Source: Micromonospora sediminimaris
Lineage (GTDB): Bacteria > Actinomycetota > Actinomycetes > Mycobacteriales > Micromonosporaceae
Direction: 5' to 3'
Assembly (NCBI GenBank): GCA_900112325.1
Contig: FOLJ01000015.1
Location: 144,185 to 208,184, forward strand
DNA length: 64,000 nucleotides
The translations under genes were made by a program, and so were the position numbers. Shown here piece after piece: positions 7,967 to 16,270 of this stretch. Below the pieces are notes generated by a model. The model saw only the letters and a list, made by a program, of their open reading frames with translations. It was not told the DNA's origin and ran no database searches. Within the stretch, counting starts at the first letter, position 1, and every line of letters starts with the position of its first letter.

Positions 7967-9256
7967 ATGACGGCGGTACCAGGTGAACTGCCCGCTGCTG
8001 CGGATCCGGCGAGCACCGGTCAAGCGGCGGAGGACCTACGGACGCTGTTCGGGCAGTCCATTGCCGTCTTCGCCGCACTGGCGGGGCCGAAGCACCTGGT
8101 GGAGGCGGCCAACCCGGCGTTCTTCGCCGCCATCGGCGAGCAACGGGCCCGCACCGGCGTACCGCTCGTGGAGGTGATGCCCGAGTTGGCAGCTCAGGGC
8201 TTCATCGCCCTGCTGGACGAGGTCTACCGCACGGGTGAGCCCTACACCGGCCGGGACGTCCGGGTCGTGCTGGGCACCGAGCCGCACGCGCGGGAGGCGT
8301 ACTTCGACTTCACCTACGAGCCGCGCCGCGACGCCGACGGCCGCGTGGTCGGCATCGGTGTGATCGGCGTGGAGACCACCCAGGTCAAGCAGGCCCAACG
8401 GCTGATGGCCGAGCACCACGCCCTGCTGGAGCAGATCGCCCGTCAGGCACCGTTGACCGAGGTGCTCGACGGGATGGCGCGCAGTATCGAGAATCTCGCG
8501 CCGCAGGAGATACTCGTCTCCGTACTGCTCGCCGACCCCGATGGTCGGCACCTGCGGCACGGTGCCGCGCCCAGCCTGCCGGACTTCTACAACCAGGCCA
8601 TCGACGGGATCGCCACCGGTGAGGGCGTCGGATCCTGCGGCACCGCCGCGCACCGGCGGGAGTCGGTGATCGTCACCGACATCGCCGCCGATCCGTTCTG
8701 GGCGGACTTCCGCGACCTGGCCGGGCGGGCCGGACTGGCCGCCTGCTGGTCCACGCCGATCCTGGCCCGTGACGGCAGCTTGCTGGGCACGTTCGCCATG
8801 TACCACCGCACCCCGCGCGTGCCGCAGGACACCGATCTAGCTCTCGCCCGGATCTTCGCCGGCACTGCGGCGCTGGCCATCGAGCGCCACCACATCGAGC
8901 AGGCGAAACTCGCCGCCGAGGCGCGCGCCAAGGCAGCCCACGACGAACTCGCCAAGGCGGTACGCGCGGAGCGGGGACTTCGTGCCGAGGCCGAGCAGCG
9001 GGCCGCCGCCGCCGCGGAACTCAATGCCCAGATGCGGGCCGCCGCAGCCGCGCAGGCCGCCTCGCCGCACCCGGAGACCTGCCAACTCGGCGGGCCCCAG
9101 GAATGCACCGCACCGGCCGAGATCAAGATCGCCGACTCGTGGGGCGACTCGGCGTGGGGCTGTCCCCGCCATGTCGAGGAGGCCATCCTCAACGTACGGG
9201 CGGTCTTCATCGCCAGCGAGGAACTCGGCGGCCTGGCCGCCTACCTCAACCGCTGA
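7967..9256 (+). CDS. PAS-GAF sensory protein with Cys-rich C-terminal module
   Basis: A 429-residue cytosolic protein. Residues ~20-140 form a PAS-like domain ending in the usual PxxDADGRVVGIGVIGVE strand; ~160-300 form a GAF domain (GEGVGSCGTAAHRRESVIVTDI, then WSTPILARDGSLLGTFAMYH). Then comes an Ala/Glu-rich coiled coil (~305-365) and a short tail with C372, C380, C399 and H402 around DSWGDSAWGC. There is no histidine kinase, GGDEF, PP2C or ANTAR output. The C-x7-C-x18-C-x2-H spacing could bind zinc or a cluster and may be the output or partner-binding part; this is inference. It starts at ATG after GAAAGG and stands alone after the sdp operon. Confidence 0.75.
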   Translation: MTAVPGELPAAADPASTGQAAEDLRTLFGQSIAVFAALAGPKHLVEAANPAFFAAIGEQRARTGVPLVEVMPELAAQGFIALLDEVYRTGEPYTGRDVRVVLGTEPHAREAYFDFTYEPRRDADGRVVGIGVIGVETTQVKQAQRLMAEHHALLEQIARQAPLTEVLDGMARSIENLAPQEILVSVLLADPDGRHLRHGAAPSLPDFYNQAIDGIATGEGVGSCGTAAHRRESVIVTDIAADPFWADFRDLAGRAGLAACWSTPILARDGSLLGTFAMYHRTPRVPQDTDLALARIFAGTAALAIERHHIEQAKLAAEARAKAAHDELAKAVRAERGLRAEAEQRAAAAAELNAQMRAAAAAQAASPHPETCQLGGPQECTAPAEIKIADSWGDSAWGCPRHVEEAILNVRAVFIASEELGGLAAYLNR

Positions 9257-9442
9257 CCCGCCGTTCTGCGACCCTCGTCATCGAAGGTCACCTACCGGCG
9301 GTCGGGTCGCTGCTCGCGGTGGCCACGATCGATGTGGTCCTTTGCGCTGGCCACGGGCCCTGCACGCGTTGTCATATCACCGTGAGTCACCATCTCGACA
9401 CACCTCTACCCGGCCGGGCGGCGGGTCACCAACACTCCTCTC

Positions 9443-9859
9443 ATGGAGAGCAGTGGGCGTGAGCGCAGTGACGAGCGTTTTGAGAAGGTGGCCGAGGAGA
9501 CCTCCGAGACGGTGACCCATGCGGCCAGCGTGCTGGAGGAGGAACTCGCGGCGGGCATCGCCAGCGCGCGGCGGCTGGAGGAGAGGCTGAGCGCCGACCG
9601 CAGGGTGGACCCGGAGGCGTTCGACGAGCTGGTGACGCGGGTCCGCACCGACGGGCACGCACTGATCGACACCGTGGTCGCGCAGTTGAAGACCTCCGAC
9701 GACCGGCGTGGTGAGGTCATCCGCCGGTACACGTCGGACGCGCACGACGCCCTCGACGGCGTGCTCAACCTCGCGCGGCTGGTGCCGGACATGGCGAACG
9801 GGCTGGTCGACCGGCTCAAGCCGGAGGCCACGCAGCAGCCCGCGCCCTCGGACCGGTAG
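9443..9859 (+). CDS. Hypothetical small helical protein
   Basis: A 138-residue, highly charged protein that should be almost entirely alpha-helical, with heptad-like stretches (ERFEKVAEETSETVTHAASVLEEE; LEERLSADRRVD). There is no signal peptide, membrane segment or cysteine. I do not recognise the family; the composition resembles small coiled-coil or stress-associated proteins. No Shine-Dalgarno is seen before the ATG, so a leaderless message or the in-frame GTG a few codons later is possible. It ends 13 nt before the first start candidate of the polyprenyl synthase gene and may be co-transcribed with it. Confidence 0.6.
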   Translation: MESSGRERSDERFEKVAEETSETVTHAASVLEEELAAGIASARRLEERLSADRRVDPEAFDELVTRVRTDGHALIDTVVAQLKTSDDRRGEVIRRYTSDAHDALDGVLNLARLVPDMANGLVDRLKPEATQQPAPSDR

Positions 9860-9872
9860 CCGGACCACCGGC

Positions 9873-10898
9873 GTGGCCGGCGGTCATGTCACGCAGATGC
9901 TGGAGCGCTATCGCTCTCTCGCGATCGACGCGCTCCTCGCTGGCGTGCCGTCGGGCGGCCCGCATTACCTCTATGACCTGGTGAGCGAGTACCCGCGGCG
10001 TTGGGGCAAGGGGCTGCGTGCCGCCCTCTGCCTCGCGGCCTGCCGAACTTTCGGCGGCACGCTGTCGGTGGGACTCAACGCCGCGGTGACCGTGGAACTG
10101 TTTCACAACGCGTTCCTCATTCATGACGACATCCAGGACGAGAGCGAGCAGCGGCGCGGAGCAGAGACCCTGCACGGCGAGTACGGGGTCGGTGTCGCGC
10201 TCAACGTGGGGAACATGACGAACCTGCTCGCGTTGCAGCGGCTCGCCGCCAACCGTCGGGCCCTCGGCTCCGGGATCGCCTGGCGGCTGTTTGAAGAGAC
10301 CCAACTCATGCTGCGTCACTCGTTGGAGGGGCAGGCGATCGAGGTCGGTTGGATCCGGGACAACGTCTGCGACCTCGACGGGGACGACTACTACCGGATG
10401 TGTCTGAAGAAGACCTCCTGGTACACCTGCATCTACCCGTGCCGTACCGGCATCCTGGTCGCCACCGGTCCGCATGACGCGGTCGACGTCCTCGACCGGT
10501 ACGGCTGGTATCTCGGTGCCGCCTTCCAGATCCAGGACGACGCGCTCAACCTCGTCGGGGACTTCGCCCGGTACGGCAAGGAGATCGCGGGTGACCTCTG
10601 GGAGGGCAAGCGGACGCTGATCCTCATCGACTTCATGCGGCGGTGCACCGGGGACGAACGCGAGCGGCTCGTCGCGTTCCTGCGCCGCACCCGGGCGCAG
10701 CGCACGGCGGCCGAGGTGCGTTGGCTGCACGGGCGACTGCTCGCCTACGAGTGTGTCGAGTCTGCCCGCCGCAGCGCCCGTGACCTGGCCGCCGCCGCTT
10801 TCCGGGAAGGACAGCGGGCGTTGGGGCCGGCGGCCGAGACCGAGGACGGGCGATTCCTGCTTGGCCTACCGGAGTACGTCGTGGAGCGCAGCCGGTAG
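9873..10898 (+). CDS. Polyprenyl (geranylgeranyl-type) diphosphate synthase
   Basis: A 341-residue isoprenyl diphosphate synthase fold. The first Asp-rich motif DDIQD is at 85-89 and the second, DDALNLVGD, at about 222-230; the KGLRAALCL region carries the IPP-binding basic residues, and GEYG.GVALNVGN follows the first motif as in the family. Such enzymes condense IPP with allylic diphosphates to make C15-C20+ precursors of carotenoids, terpenes or quinones. Chain length cannot be read with confidence. Three cysteines near 177-190 are unusual but not diagnostic. The start is uncertain: GTG here or the ATG eight codons later. No terpene cyclase or carotenoid gene is adjacent, so the product is unknown. 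It converges on the lacI-type gene with a 10-nt gap. Confidence 0.82.
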   Translation: MAGGHVTQMLERYRSLAIDALLAGVPSGGPHYLYDLVSEYPRRWGKGLRAALCLAACRTFGGTLSVGLNAAVTVELFHNAFLIHDDIQDESEQRRGAETLHGEYGVGVALNVGNMTNLLALQRLAANRRALGSGIAWRLFEETQLMLRHSLEGQAIEVGWIRDNVCDLDGDDYYRMCLKKTSWYTCIYPCRTGILVATGPHDAVDVLDRYGWYLGAAFQIQDDALNLVGDFARYGKEIAGDLWEGKRTLILIDFMRRCTGDERERLVAFLRRTRAQRTAAEVRWLHGRLLAYECVESARRSARDLAAAAFREGQRALGPAAETEDGRFLLGLPEYVVERSR

Positions 10899-10908
10899 CG
10901 ACAGGTGC

Positions 10909-11973
10909 TCAACCTGAGGCCCCGGGCGGTGCCGTGCTCCGACGGACCTTGAGGGTGGTGCCCAACTCCAGGCCGACCTGCGACGCCCGCTCCCCACGAC
11001 CGAGCGCGAGCGCCAGTTCGGTGGCGGTGACGGCCATCTCGGTCAGCGGCTGGTGGATGGTGGTCAGCGGCGGGTCGACCAGGTCCGCCAGGGGCAGATC
11101 GTCGAAGCCCACCACGCTCAGGTCGATCGGGATCCGCATCCCCAACCGCCGTGCCGCCTGGTAGACGCCGAACGCCTGCAGGTCGTTGGCCGCGAAGATC
11201 GCCGTCGGACGGTCGGGGCGGTTCAGCAGGTCGAGCGCGGCCGTCTCGCCACCTTCCCGGGACAGTTCGGCACGAACGATCAGGTCGCCGCTCAGGCCGG
11301 CGGCGTCGCACGCGGCACGGTAACCGTCCAGCCGGGCCCGGCAGCACAGGATCCCTTCGGGCGCGGCGATCATCGCGATCCGCCGGTGGCCCAGTCCGAT
11401 CAGGTGCCGGGCCGCGGACCGACCTCCGGCCCAGTTCGTCGCTCCCACGAAGGGAACATCGTCCGGCAGTTCGACAGTGGGGTCGAAGACCACGAACGGG
11501 ATACCACGAGCGCGAAGCTGGTTGCGCTGCTCCTCGTCCAACTGCGCCACCGTCACGAGGCAGTCCGGACGGCGGGAGAGAGTGTCGTCGATCCAGTAGC
11601 GGATCGCGCTGCGCTGCGGGCCGAACTCCGTCAGGATGACGCCCACACCGTGCTGTCGAGCGACGCGCTCCACCCCTCGGATGATCTGCACGCCCCACAT
11701 GTCCTCGATCTCGTCGAAGACAAGCTCCATCATGTTGGACCGGGCGGCCGGCGACGACCTGCGATAGCCGTGTTGGTTGATCGCGGCTTCGACGCGCGCC
11801 CGGGTCTGTGCCGCCACACCGGACCGGCCATTTATGACCTTGGAAACGGTCGGCACCGAGACACCGGCGGACTCGGCGATGGCGGCGATCGTCACCGGTC
11901 GCAACGGATCGCCGAGTTGCGGCTCCAGGTCAACGGACTGCTCGCTCGACTCGGCGCGCGTCAACCTGGCCAC
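10909..11973 (-). CDS. LacI family transcriptional regulator
   Basis: A 354-residue LacI/GalR regulator: helix-turn-helix at about 26-48 (VTIAAIAESAGVSVPTVSKVING), the hinge, then a periplasmic-binding-like effector domain with AMIAAPEG and AIFAANDLQAFGV motifs. An N-terminal extension of ~25 residues precedes the HTH. It starts at GTG with a GGTGAGAAG ribosome site. It is divergent from a secreted cellulase gene, and the spacer holds three GAAA-N-TTTC-type sites. The reasonable inference is a repressor of the cellulase that senses an oligosaccharide such as cellobiose, in the manner of CelR; the ligand is not shown by the sequence. Confidence 0.88.
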   Translation of the reverse strand: MARLTRAESSEQSVDLEPQLGDPLRPVTIAAIAESAGVSVPTVSKVINGRSGVAAQTRARVEAAINQHGYRRSSPAARSNMMELVFDEIEDMWGVQIIRGVERVARQHGVGVILTEFGPQRSAIRYWIDDTLSRRPDCLVTVAQLDEEQRNQLRARGIPFVVFDPTVELPDDVPFVGATNWAGGRSAARHLIGLGHRRIAMIAAPEGILCCRARLDGYRAACDAAGLSGDLIVRAELSREGGETAALDLLNRPDRPTAIFAANDLQAFGVYQAARRLGMRIPIDLSVVGFDDLPLADLVDPPLTTIHQPLTEMAVTATELALALGRGERASQVGLELGTTLKVRRSTAPPGASG

Positions 11974-12165
11974 CTTCTCACCGATCCCTAGTGGCCGCGG
12001 GGCCCGCGTCGGCCATCGCCGAGCGGCCGATGGCCGCTACACCGTTCAGGGCGCAAGGATAACCGTTCAGTCCAGCGTCGGGGGTGGCGCCGCCGGGCGT
12101 ACCGCGCCGGCACTACCCCGGACCCGAGGCAGTCGCACCCGGCGCTCTCATTGACGTCGATCGAA

Positions 12166-12219
12166 GAAAGTTGTAACGTCTCGCCCGGAAACTTTCTGGG
12201 CTGCGATGTCGAAAGTTTC
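12166..12219. promoter_or_regulatory. Three phased GAAA-N-TTTC palindromes between lacI-type gene and cellulase
   Basis: Two perfect 9-bp palindromes, GAAACTTTC (12188-12196) and GAAAGTTTC (12211-12219), plus a degenerate copy GAAAGTTGT (12166-12174). Spacing is 22 and 23 bp start to start, about two helical turns, so all face one side of the DNA. They lie about 240 bp upstream of the cellulase ATG in the 487-bp spacer and are the natural operator candidates for the divergent LacI regulator. Nothing else clear is seen in the rest of the spacer. Confidence 0.6.
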
Positions 12220-12460
12220 CTCGCGGGAGTTCCAGGGCTCGTCGCGGACGTCAGGGCAGCGTCCGCATATTCCCTCACCCTTCGTTGCGCGCGGCCGGGT
12301 ACCCATCGGTACGCCAACCACCGCGCATCCCGGCCGTGACGGCTAGAAGGCCCGAGTCTTCGTACGCCAAGCCCCTGTGCTGGTAGCCCGTCCGCCGAAA
12401 GCACGAACCGGCGGAACGGCCGGTCCACGACACGGGCGCCACTATGGCGAGGAGTTGCTG

Positions 12461-14563
12461 ATGAGTTCGCAGAACAGACGAAGGACCCTCTGGCGGGCTG
12501 GCCTGGTCGCCGGCTCGGTCGCCGCGCTGACGCTGGCGGGGACGATGGTGACCGGCAGCGCCCAGGCTGCGGCCGGCTGCCGGGTGGCATACGACGTCTC
12601 GTCCCAGTGGCCGGGCGGTTTCACCGCCAATGTGAACGTGACGAATCTCGGTGACCCGATCAACGGCTGGGAGCTGGCGTGGACGTTCCCCTCCGGCCAG
12701 CGGGTGACCCATGCCTGGAACGCGACGGTCGCCACGTCGGGTAGCCAGGTCACCGCGACGAACATGAGCTACAACGCCGCCGTCGGCACGAACGCCACGG
12801 TCTCGTTCGGCTTCAACGGATCCTGGACGGGGAGCAACACCGCACCGACCTCGTTCACGTTGAACGGGGTCGCATGCACCGGGAATGTCGGCCCCTCGCC
12901 GACGCCCAGCGTCTCCCCGACCGTCTCCCCGACCGCGTCACCCACGGTCTCGCCGACGGTGACCCCACCTCCCGGCAACCGGATGCAGATGGTGGCGGCG
13001 ATGCAGCCCGGCTGGAACCTGGGCAACACCCTTGATGCCATTCCCGACGAGACCGCCTGGGGCAACCCGCTGACCACCCGGGAGATGCTGCGCCACATCA
13101 GGTCACAGGGCTACAAGAGCATCCGGCTGCCGATCACCTGGAGCAACCACCACGGGCCGGCACCGGACTACACCATCGACCCGGCCTGGCTGGACCGCGT
13201 CCGCGAGATCGTCGACTGGTCCCTGGCGGAGGACCTCTACGTGATGATCAACCTGCATCACGACTCCTGGCAGTGGATCAACGCCTACCCCACCGACCGT
13301 ACGAACGTGATGGCCCGGTACCAGGCACTGTGGAGCCAACTCGCCGACACGTTCCGCAGCCACTCGTCGAAGCTGGTCTTCGAGAGCATCAACGAGCCCC
13401 AGTTCACCGGCACGTCCTCCGACGCCGAGAGCGACCAGGTCCTGCACGAGCTGAATCTGGCATTCGTCCGCCTGGTACGCCAGTCCGGTGGAAACAACGC
13501 CACCCGTCTGCTGGTGCTGCCCACCTTGCACACCAGCGGTGAGCAGGCCCGGATGGACGCGTTGCTGACCACGTTCGACGAGCTTGACGACCCCAACCTC
13601 GTCGCCACCATTCACTTCTACGGCTGGTGGCCGTTCAGCGTCAACATCGCCGGCGGCACCCGCTACGACAGCAACGTCGAGCAGGACATCATCGGCACCT
13701 TCGACCGGGCGTACAACACGTTCGTGTCCCGCGACATCCCGGTGATCATCGGCGAGTGGGCCCTGCTCAGCTACGACTACACCCGGCCGGGCATCATCCA
13801 ACGGGGCGAACTGCTGAAGTTCTTCGAGGCCGTCGGCCACCACGCCCGCATCCGGAAGCTCACCACCATGCTGTGGGACGCGGGTTCATTCCTGCACCGA
13901 CCCGAGCTGCGCTGGCGGGACCAGGGCATATACGAGTTGATGATGGCGAGCCTGACGACCCGCTCCGCCACCGCTTCCACCGATCAGATCTACGTACCCC
14001 GCACGGGCGACATCACCAGCAGGTCGCTCACCCTCAACCTGAACGGCACCTCGTTCCAGAGCCTCTGGCACGGCAGCACCCGACTGACCAGCGGCACCGA
14101 CTACTCCGTCTCCGGCAGCACCCTCACGCTGACCCGGGCGGCCGTCACCCGGTTGGCCGGCAACCGGGCCACCGGCGTCAACGCCACCATCGAGGCTCGC
14201 TTCTCCCAAGGCGTGCCGTGGCGGATCAGCATCATCAGCTACGACCCGCCCACCCAGACCGCAGCCACCGGCACGACCAGCGGGTTCACAATTCCCACCC
14301 AGTTCCGCGGTGACCAACTCGCCACCATGGAAGCCGAGTACGCCGACGGCAACGCCGCCGGACCGGCCAACTGGACCACGTACAAGGAGTTCTGGAGCAG
14401 CTTCCGGCCCGACTACAGCGCCAACACCATCCTCCTGACGCCCGAGTTCTTCGCCGAGGTCAACGACGGCGCTGTTACCCTCACCTTCCACTTCTGGAGC
14501 GGCACGCAGATCACGTACCGGCTGACGAAGTCCGGCAACTCGATCACCGGCAGCCCGGCCTGA
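12461..14563 (+). CDS. Secreted multidomain endoglucanase (CBM2-GH5-X2-CBM46-like)
   Basis: A 700-residue secreted enzyme. Signal peptide ~1-36 (NRRR start, AQA end). CBM2 ~38-140, bounded by C40 and C139, with surface tryptophans. A Thr/Ser/Pro linker ~144-172. A GH5 catalytic domain ~175-500 has the general acid in NEPQ (E312) and the nucleophile in IIGEWALL (E432). An Ig-like X2 module lies at ~508-600, and a final ~100-residue domain resembles CBM46, giving the GH5_4-X2-CBM46 order known from Bacillus Cel5B. It should hydrolyse cellulose or xyloglucan-like beta-1,4-glucans outside the cell. The ATG follows GAGGAG by 6 nt. The divergent LacI regulator and upstream palindromes suggest induction by plant polysaccharide breakdown products. 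Confidence 0.92.
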   Translation: MSSQNRRRTLWRAGLVAGSVAALTLAGTMVTGSAQAAAGCRVAYDVSSQWPGGFTANVNVTNLGDPINGWELAWTFPSGQRVTHAWNATVATSGSQVTATNMSYNAAVGTNATVSFGFNGSWTGSNTAPTSFTLNGVACTGNVGPSPTPSVSPTVSPTASPTVSPTVTPPPGNRMQMVAAMQPGWNLGNTLDAIPDETAWGNPLTTREMLRHIRSQGYKSIRLPITWSNHHGPAPDYTIDPAWLDRVREIVDWSLAEDLYVMINLHHDSWQWINAYPTDRTNVMARYQALWSQLADTFRSHSSKLVFESINEPQFTGTSSDAESDQVLHELNLAFVRLVRQSGGNNATRLLVLPTLHTSGEQARMDALLTTFDELDDPNLVATIHFYGWWPFSVNIAGGTRYDSNVEQDIIGTFDRAYNTFVSRDIPVIIGEWALLSYDYTRPGIIQRGELLKFFEAVGHHARIRKLTTMLWDAGSFLHRPELRWRDQGIYELMMASLTTRSATASTDQIYVPRTGDITSRSLTLNLNGTSFQSLWHGSTRLTSGTDYSVSGSTLTLTRAAVTRLAGNRATGVNATIEARFSQGVPWRISIISYDPPTQTAATGTTSGFTIPTQFRGDQLATMEAEYADGNAAGPANWTTYKEFWSSFRPDYSANTILLTPEFFAEVNDGAVTLTFHFWSGTQITYRLTKSGNSITGSPA

Positions 14564-14575
14564 CCATTGCGCGGT

Positions 14576-14605
14576 GTGGCCGGTGCGGAGTCCCGCACCG
14601 GCCAC
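14576..14605. terminator. Bidirectional terminator hairpin
   Basis: A perfect 13-bp stem (GTGGCCGGTGCGG / CCGCACCGGCCAC) with a 4-nt loop, between the converging cellulase and solute-receptor genes. Confidence 0.8.
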
Positions 14606-14622
14606 GCCGGGCACCGCCGAGG

Positions 14623-15831
14623 TCAACCGCCGAGAGTGGCAAGTTCCGAGACGACGACGTTGGTCAGGGCCCGCCCGTCCCGGCGGACCTGACGGAGATA
14701 CCACTTCTGGATCGGTGCGTGCGTGGACTTCGCGAACTGCCAGGGCCCACGAGGGCTGTTGAGCTGCCCGAGGCCGGCGATCGCGGCGTTGATCTGCTGC
14801 GGGGTGGGGTTCGTGCCCGCCGCGGCGATCGCCCGGTCCAGCACGGCTGCCGCGTCGTACGACGCCATCACGATCGACGTGGGCACCCGGCCCGGGTAGG
14901 CCGCGTTCCAGGCGGCGACGAATTCCCGGTTGGCCGCGTTGTCGAGGTCGGGCGAGTAGTTCAACCCGTTGTAGATGCCCTCGGCCGCGTCGCCCTGCTC
15001 GACCAGGCTCGCCGGCTCGGTGACGAAACCCGCCGCGTAGAGCGGCAGGTCGGCGACGGGGGATTCGGCGTACTGCTTGACGAAGGTGATGGCGTTCTGC
15101 GCGTCGAAGAAGCAGTAGACCGCCTCGGCGCCGGACTCGGCGATCTCGTCCAGGTACGGCCCGAAGTCCTCGGTGACCGGGAACGGGCTGAAGACGGCCT
15201 TGCCGCCTGGGTTGGCCAGTCGGCCACCGAGGTCGGTGAAGGTGTCGACGAACCCGCGCAACTCGTCGCGACCGCTCTGGAAGTCCGGCCCGATGGCGTA
15301 GACGCTGCCCTGCCCCACCTCCTGCTTGACGAACGGGGCCATCGCCACACCGGGCTCGACGGAGATCAGGTTGGTGTGCCAGACGTACGTCACGTCGGTC
15401 AACGCCGGCCGCCCCAGCGCACCTACCAGCGGAACCTTGTGCTGATCGATGAGCGGAAGGATGGCGGCGACGCTACCGCCGTTGATGATGCCGGTGATCG
15501 CCGAGACTCGATCCTGCTCCAGCAGCTTCGTCGCGGATTCGACGGTCACGTCCCGTTCGTATCCCTCGTCGGCGACGATCAGCTCGGCCGGGTGACCGCC
15601 CAACTGCCCGCCACGCATGTCGAGGTAGAGCTGGAAGCCGTCGCGCAACTCGGAGCCCGGGGCCTCAAGCGACCCGGCCAGGGCGGTGATCATTCCGATC
15701 TTGATGGTCTGCCGCTCCGGCTCCGACCCGCCGTCACAGCCGGCGGTGACGGCGACCAGCACCCCGGTCAGCAGGGCTGCGCCGAGCCGTCGGGCGGTTG
15801 AGGCGCGTCGGGTGGGGTGGCTGGCGTTCAC
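14623..15831 (-). CDS. Branched-chain-amino-acid-type substrate-binding lipoprotein
   Basis: A 402-residue periplasmic-binding fold type I receptor (LivJ/urea/amide class) with a lipoprotein signal: basic start, hydrophobic core, lipobox VTAGC with C32. The mature part begins IKIGMITALAGSLEAPGSELRDGFQLYLD and contains the typical VSAITGIINGGSVAAILPL and GAEAVYCFFDAQNAITFVKQ strands. No permease or ATPase gene accompanies it. It starts at GTG overlapping the stop of the Roadblock gene by 4 nt, so it is translationally coupled to a kinase-Roadblock signalling pair. That context suggests an extracellular sensor subunit rather than a transport receptor; this is inference. Confidence 0.85.
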   Translation of the reverse strand: MNASHPTRRASTARRLGAALLTGVLVAVTAGCDGGSEPERQTIKIGMITALAGSLEAPGSELRDGFQLYLDMRGGQLGGHPAELIVADEGYERDVTVESATKLLEQDRVSAITGIINGGSVAAILPLIDQHKVPLVGALGRPALTDVTYVWHTNLISVEPGVAMAPFVKQEVGQGSVYAIGPDFQSGRDELRGFVDTFTDLGGRLANPGGKAVFSPFPVTEDFGPYLDEIAESGAEAVYCFFDAQNAITFVKQYAESPVADLPLYAAGFVTEPASLVEQGDAAEGIYNGLNYSPDLDNAANREFVAAWNAAYPGRVPTSIVMASYDAAAVLDRAIAAAGTNPTPQQINAAIAGLGQLNSPRGPWQFAKSTHAPIQKWYLRQVRRDGRALTNVVVSELATLGG

Positions 15832-16232
15832 AGCATCCCCAGCAACTGGGACCGCACCGCCGGGGTCAGCACCTCGCCCATCCGGTTCGCCAGGTCGGTC
15901 ATCTCGTACGAGACCTGGCCCACGTCGCAGACCGGGGACGCCAGCACGAGCAGTGAGGCCCCGTCGCTGAACGACATGCAGAACATGAAGCCGCCGTCCA
16001 TCTGAGTCACGTTCGAGATCACCGTTCCGGCCTGGAAGAACCGGGCGGCCCCGACCAGCAGGGCGATCAGACCACTGCCGGTGGCGGCGAGCTGATCCGC
16101 CCGATCGCGGGGCAGGCCGTGATTGTGTGCCAGGACCAGCCCGTCGGTGGAGATGGCCAGGGCATGACTGACCTCAGGAGTACGGCTCACGAAGTTCTGC
16201 AACAGCCAGCTCAGGTCGTTCGGGCTTGTCAC
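15828..16232 (-). CDS. Roadblock/LC7 domain protein (conservon component B type)
   Basis: A 134-residue Roadblock/LC7 protein (SPNDLSWLLQNFVSRTPEVSHALAISTDGLVLA, then GSGLIALLVGAARFF and LLVLASPVCDVGQVSYEMT), the size and sequence of CvnB-type proteins. These bind the kinase and a small GTPase in actinobacterial conservons, MglB-like. The GTG start has GGAG 8 nt upstream and follows the kinase stop by 38 nt. The usual DUF742 and GTPase partners are not encoded next; the solute-receptor lipoprotein is there instead. Confidence 0.88.
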   Translation of the reverse strand: MTSPNDLSWLLQNFVSRTPEVSHALAISTDGLVLAHNHGLPRDRADQLAATGSGLIALLVGAARFFQAGTVISNVTQMDGGFMFCMSFSDGASLLVLASPVCDVGQVSYEMTDLANRMGEVLTPAVRSQLLGML

Positions 16233-16270
16233 GACGTCACTCCAGATCGGGGAGGGGTGGACAGTCAGCG

